From positions 3,700,460 through 3,764,459 of the forward strand of contig NZ_KB850224.1 of the NCBI RefSeq assembly GCF_000369805.1: a stretch of DNA of 64,000 nucleotides, in the 5' to 3' direction. A program made the translations under genes and the position numbers. Under the pieces are notes generated by a model. The model searched no databases and was not told the origin of the DNA. It saw only the letters and a list, made by a program, of their open reading frames with translations. Shown here one piece after another: positions 62,562 to 64,000 of the stretch; the stretch's first letter is position 1; each line of letters opens with the position of its first letter. Source of the stretch: Acinetobacter sp. NIPH 2100 (GTDB lineage Bacteria > Pseudomonadota > Gammaproteobacteria > Pseudomonadales > Moraxellaceae).

Positions 62562-63260
62562 GCGTCCCAAAATATTCGATACTGCGGTTTCAGTTCGTAA
62601 AATTCGGTTGCCTAAGCTCTTTGCTTGGCAGCCGTTTTTTATGAGCAGATCGACCTCATACGGAATAAAACCACCCTCTGGTCCAACAATCAAGCTGCAG
62701 CCATGTTGAATTGCATAAGGCATTTGCTGTTCTACATAAGGATGAGCCACATACGCTGGTCGTTCTGCGCTTATCAAAGCTGGTAAAACATCTTCAACAA
62801 ACGGTTTAAAACGTTTGTAGAGTTGAATTTCGGGTTCAATGGTATCGCCCGCCTGTTCTAACCCCAAAGTCACATAATCATTGAGCTGCTGTAAAAACGG
62901 TGTTTGCCAATAGCTCTTGTCCACTCGGTAACTGTGAATCAGACTAATCCGTTCCACCCCAATCGTCACCGCATCCATGATGATACGGCGCAATACTTTA
63001 GGACGTGGTAACGCGAGAATCAGATGCACTGGAAGCTTATCAGGCACTGCTTCTAACTGAATAGGTTTCACAATGATCTGTTGTTCAGAAATACTTTGAA
63101 CTTCCGTAAGATAACGCGATCCATGACGTACACCTACTTTAAGACGATCCCCAATCTTCAGTTGTAAGTGCTGACCTAAATGCTGTAATTGTCTGGGTTG
63201 GCTAATCTGCCACGCATCCACCGAACTACACTGCTCAGGTTCAAGTAAAACAATATTCAT
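62550..63260 (-). CDS. rsmE: 16S rRNA m3U1498 methyltransferase
   Basis: This 236-residue protein is RsmE. It has an N-terminal PUA-like domain ('LKIGDRLKVGVRHGSRYLTE') and a C-terminal SPOUT (trefoil-knot) domain with 'CSLIVGPEGGFIPYEVDLLI' and 'SLGNRILRTETAVSNILGRL', the AdoMet-binding knot. It methylates N3 of uridine 1498 in 16S rRNA of the 30S subunit. Its ATG overlaps the waaA stop by 4 nt, so the two genes are coupled. The 3' end overlaps the convergent mscS-type gene by 12 nt. Confidence 0.95.
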   Translation of the reverse strand: MNIVLLEPEQCSSVDAWQISQPRQLQHLGQHLQLKIGDRLKVGVRHGSRYLTEVQSISEQQIIVKPIQLEAVPDKLPVHLILALPRPKVLRRIIMDAVTIGVERISLIHSYRVDKSYWQTPFLQQLNDYVTLGLEQAGDTIEPEIQLYKRFKPFVEDVLPALISAERPAYVAHPYVEQQMPYAIQHGCSLIVGPEGGFIPYEVDLLIKNGCQAKSLGNRILRTETAVSNILGRLFV

Positions 63261-64000
63261 GACGATACGGTTTGCTGTAAATAATGATCAAGCAATTGAA
63301 TATGTTTCTGCAGTGAGCCCTTATTACGCTGCAAAACCAATTGTGCTTGCTGAATCAATTGCTGAGTCTGTGCAGCATGATCTAGGCAAGCTAATAATTG
63401 CTGCCCCACCTGTGCTGCATCCTCTCCAATCAGAATGCCTTGTTGAGCCACAAATTCATCCACAATGGTTTGAAAATTGAAATAACGCGGACCAATGACG
63501 GTGGGGACATTCAGCACCATGGGCTCTAAAATATTATGCCCGCCACCCGGCTCATTGAGTGAACCACCGACAAAACAGGCTTGGCTCAAGGCATACCACA
63601 ACCACATTTCGCCCATACTATCGGCCAGAAATACCTGTGTATCCGCTTGAATCGGTTGTTGAAGGCTACGGCGTTGAGTTTTTAAATTCAAACTTTGGCA
63701 CACTTGATACACTTCATCAAAACGTTCAGGATGACGTGGCACCACGATACAGAGTAAATTCGGATTTGAATTTAAATGTGGCTGTAATTGTTTGAGTAAA
63801 CTTTCTTCTTCGGGCGCATGCGTACTGGCTAAGCTAATAATCTGACGATCCGCCAATTGCCAATCTTGTTTCAACTGCTGTGCTTGTTGCAGGTACTGTT
63901 GTGGTGCTGAAATATCAAATTTAATATTCCCAACCACCTGACTTTTGGCTTGATCAAGGCCTAAATCGACATAACGTTGTTGCGTTGCGGCGTCTTGTGC
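63257..64000 (-). CDS. waaA: KDO transferase WaaA/KdtA, C-terminal part
   Basis: The reading frame is open to the window edge (base 64000), so the 5' end is missing; 247 residues are visible. The sequence is the C-terminal GT-B half of 3-deoxy-D-manno-octulosonate transferase: 'ASTHAPEEESLL' (acceptor loop), 'IVVPRHPERFDEV', 'VFLADSMGEMWLWYALSQAC' and 'GGSLNEPGGGHNILEPMVLN', the nucleotide-sugar binding region. It transfers KDO to lipid IVA (two in enteric bacteria) at the inner membrane. The stop overlaps the rsmE start by 4 nt. Confidence 0.93.
   Translation of the reverse strand, partial: AQDAATQQRYVDLGLDQAKSQVVGNIKFDISAPQQYLQQAQQLKQDWQLADRQIISLASTHAPEEESLLKQLQPHLNSNPNLLCIVVPRHPERFDEVYQVCQSLNLKTQRRSLQQPIQADTQVFLADSMGEMWLWYALSQACFVGGSLNEPGGGHNILEPMVLNVPTVIGPRYFNFQTIVDEFVAQQGILIGEDAAQVGQQLLACLDHAAQTQQLIQQAQLVLQRNKGSLQKHIQLLDHYLQQTVSS

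Overview
The window looks like a low-GC gammaproteobacterial chromosome, most likely Acinetobacter. The evidence is an Omp33-36-type porin, a chromosomal class D (OXA) beta-lactamase with a lipoprotein signal, an SSB with an asparagine/glycine-rich linker, and the core genes uvrA, acs, rsmE and waaA/kdtA. The OXA sequence suggests a non-baumannii species, but I cannot fix the species by eye.

Region 1 (1-28.4 kb) is a mobile or accessory segment whose left end lies outside the window. It opens with a plus-strand three-gene cluster (NA37/NdpA-like protein, restriction-endonuclease-like protein, unknown partner). Facing it is a tightly packed six-gene minus-strand operon: a CoiA-like zinc-finger/nuclease protein, an SNF2 helicase, an AIPR protein, a type III methyltransferase (Mod), a type III restriction subunit (Res), and a GHKL ATPase fused to a PD-(D/E)XK nuclease. 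I read both as phage-defence loci. Next comes an element backbone (AlpA regulator, RDF-like protein, YqaJ exonuclease, DUF932 protein). Its minus-strand genes are separated by three look-alike terminator hairpins. A structured non-coding stretch divides it from a plus-strand set of small membrane proteins, exported proteins and lipoproteins. The segment ends with an inovirus-Gp2/YagK-YfjJ protein that is an internal tandem duplication, a 765-residue orphan that may be a degenerate relative, a class II Fic protein, and a tandem G-rich motif near 28.4 kb that may mark the element end.

Region 2 (28.5-64 kb) is mostly core chromosome. It holds a YtfP-like protein, tRNA-Thr(TGT), a GFA protein, a methyltransferase with an FAD oxidoreductase, pirin, two YcaC-type hydrolases each with a LysR regulator, an amino-acid permease, ssb, a YajR-like exporter, a DUF475 protein, TenA, a TetR/MDR-reductase/DUF1304 operon with a NemR-like operator, and uvrA. 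It continues with a KAP NTPase that looks inserted, a diguanylate cyclase, blaOXA, omp33-36, an orphan LuxR regulator, msuE-sfnG (sulfone-sulfur use), an Lrp-type regulator, an isochorismatase-type hydrolase, acs, a DUF805 protein, an MscS channel, rsmE and the 3' part of waaA.

Two intergenic spaces beside blaOXA each hold a promoter-like pair, serial hairpins and an intrinsic terminator on a strand with no gene. I propose them as two unannotated small RNAs. The strongest candidates for undescribed biology are the six-gene hybrid operon, the NA37-like trio, the Gp2-duplication/765-residue pair, and the two small RNAs.
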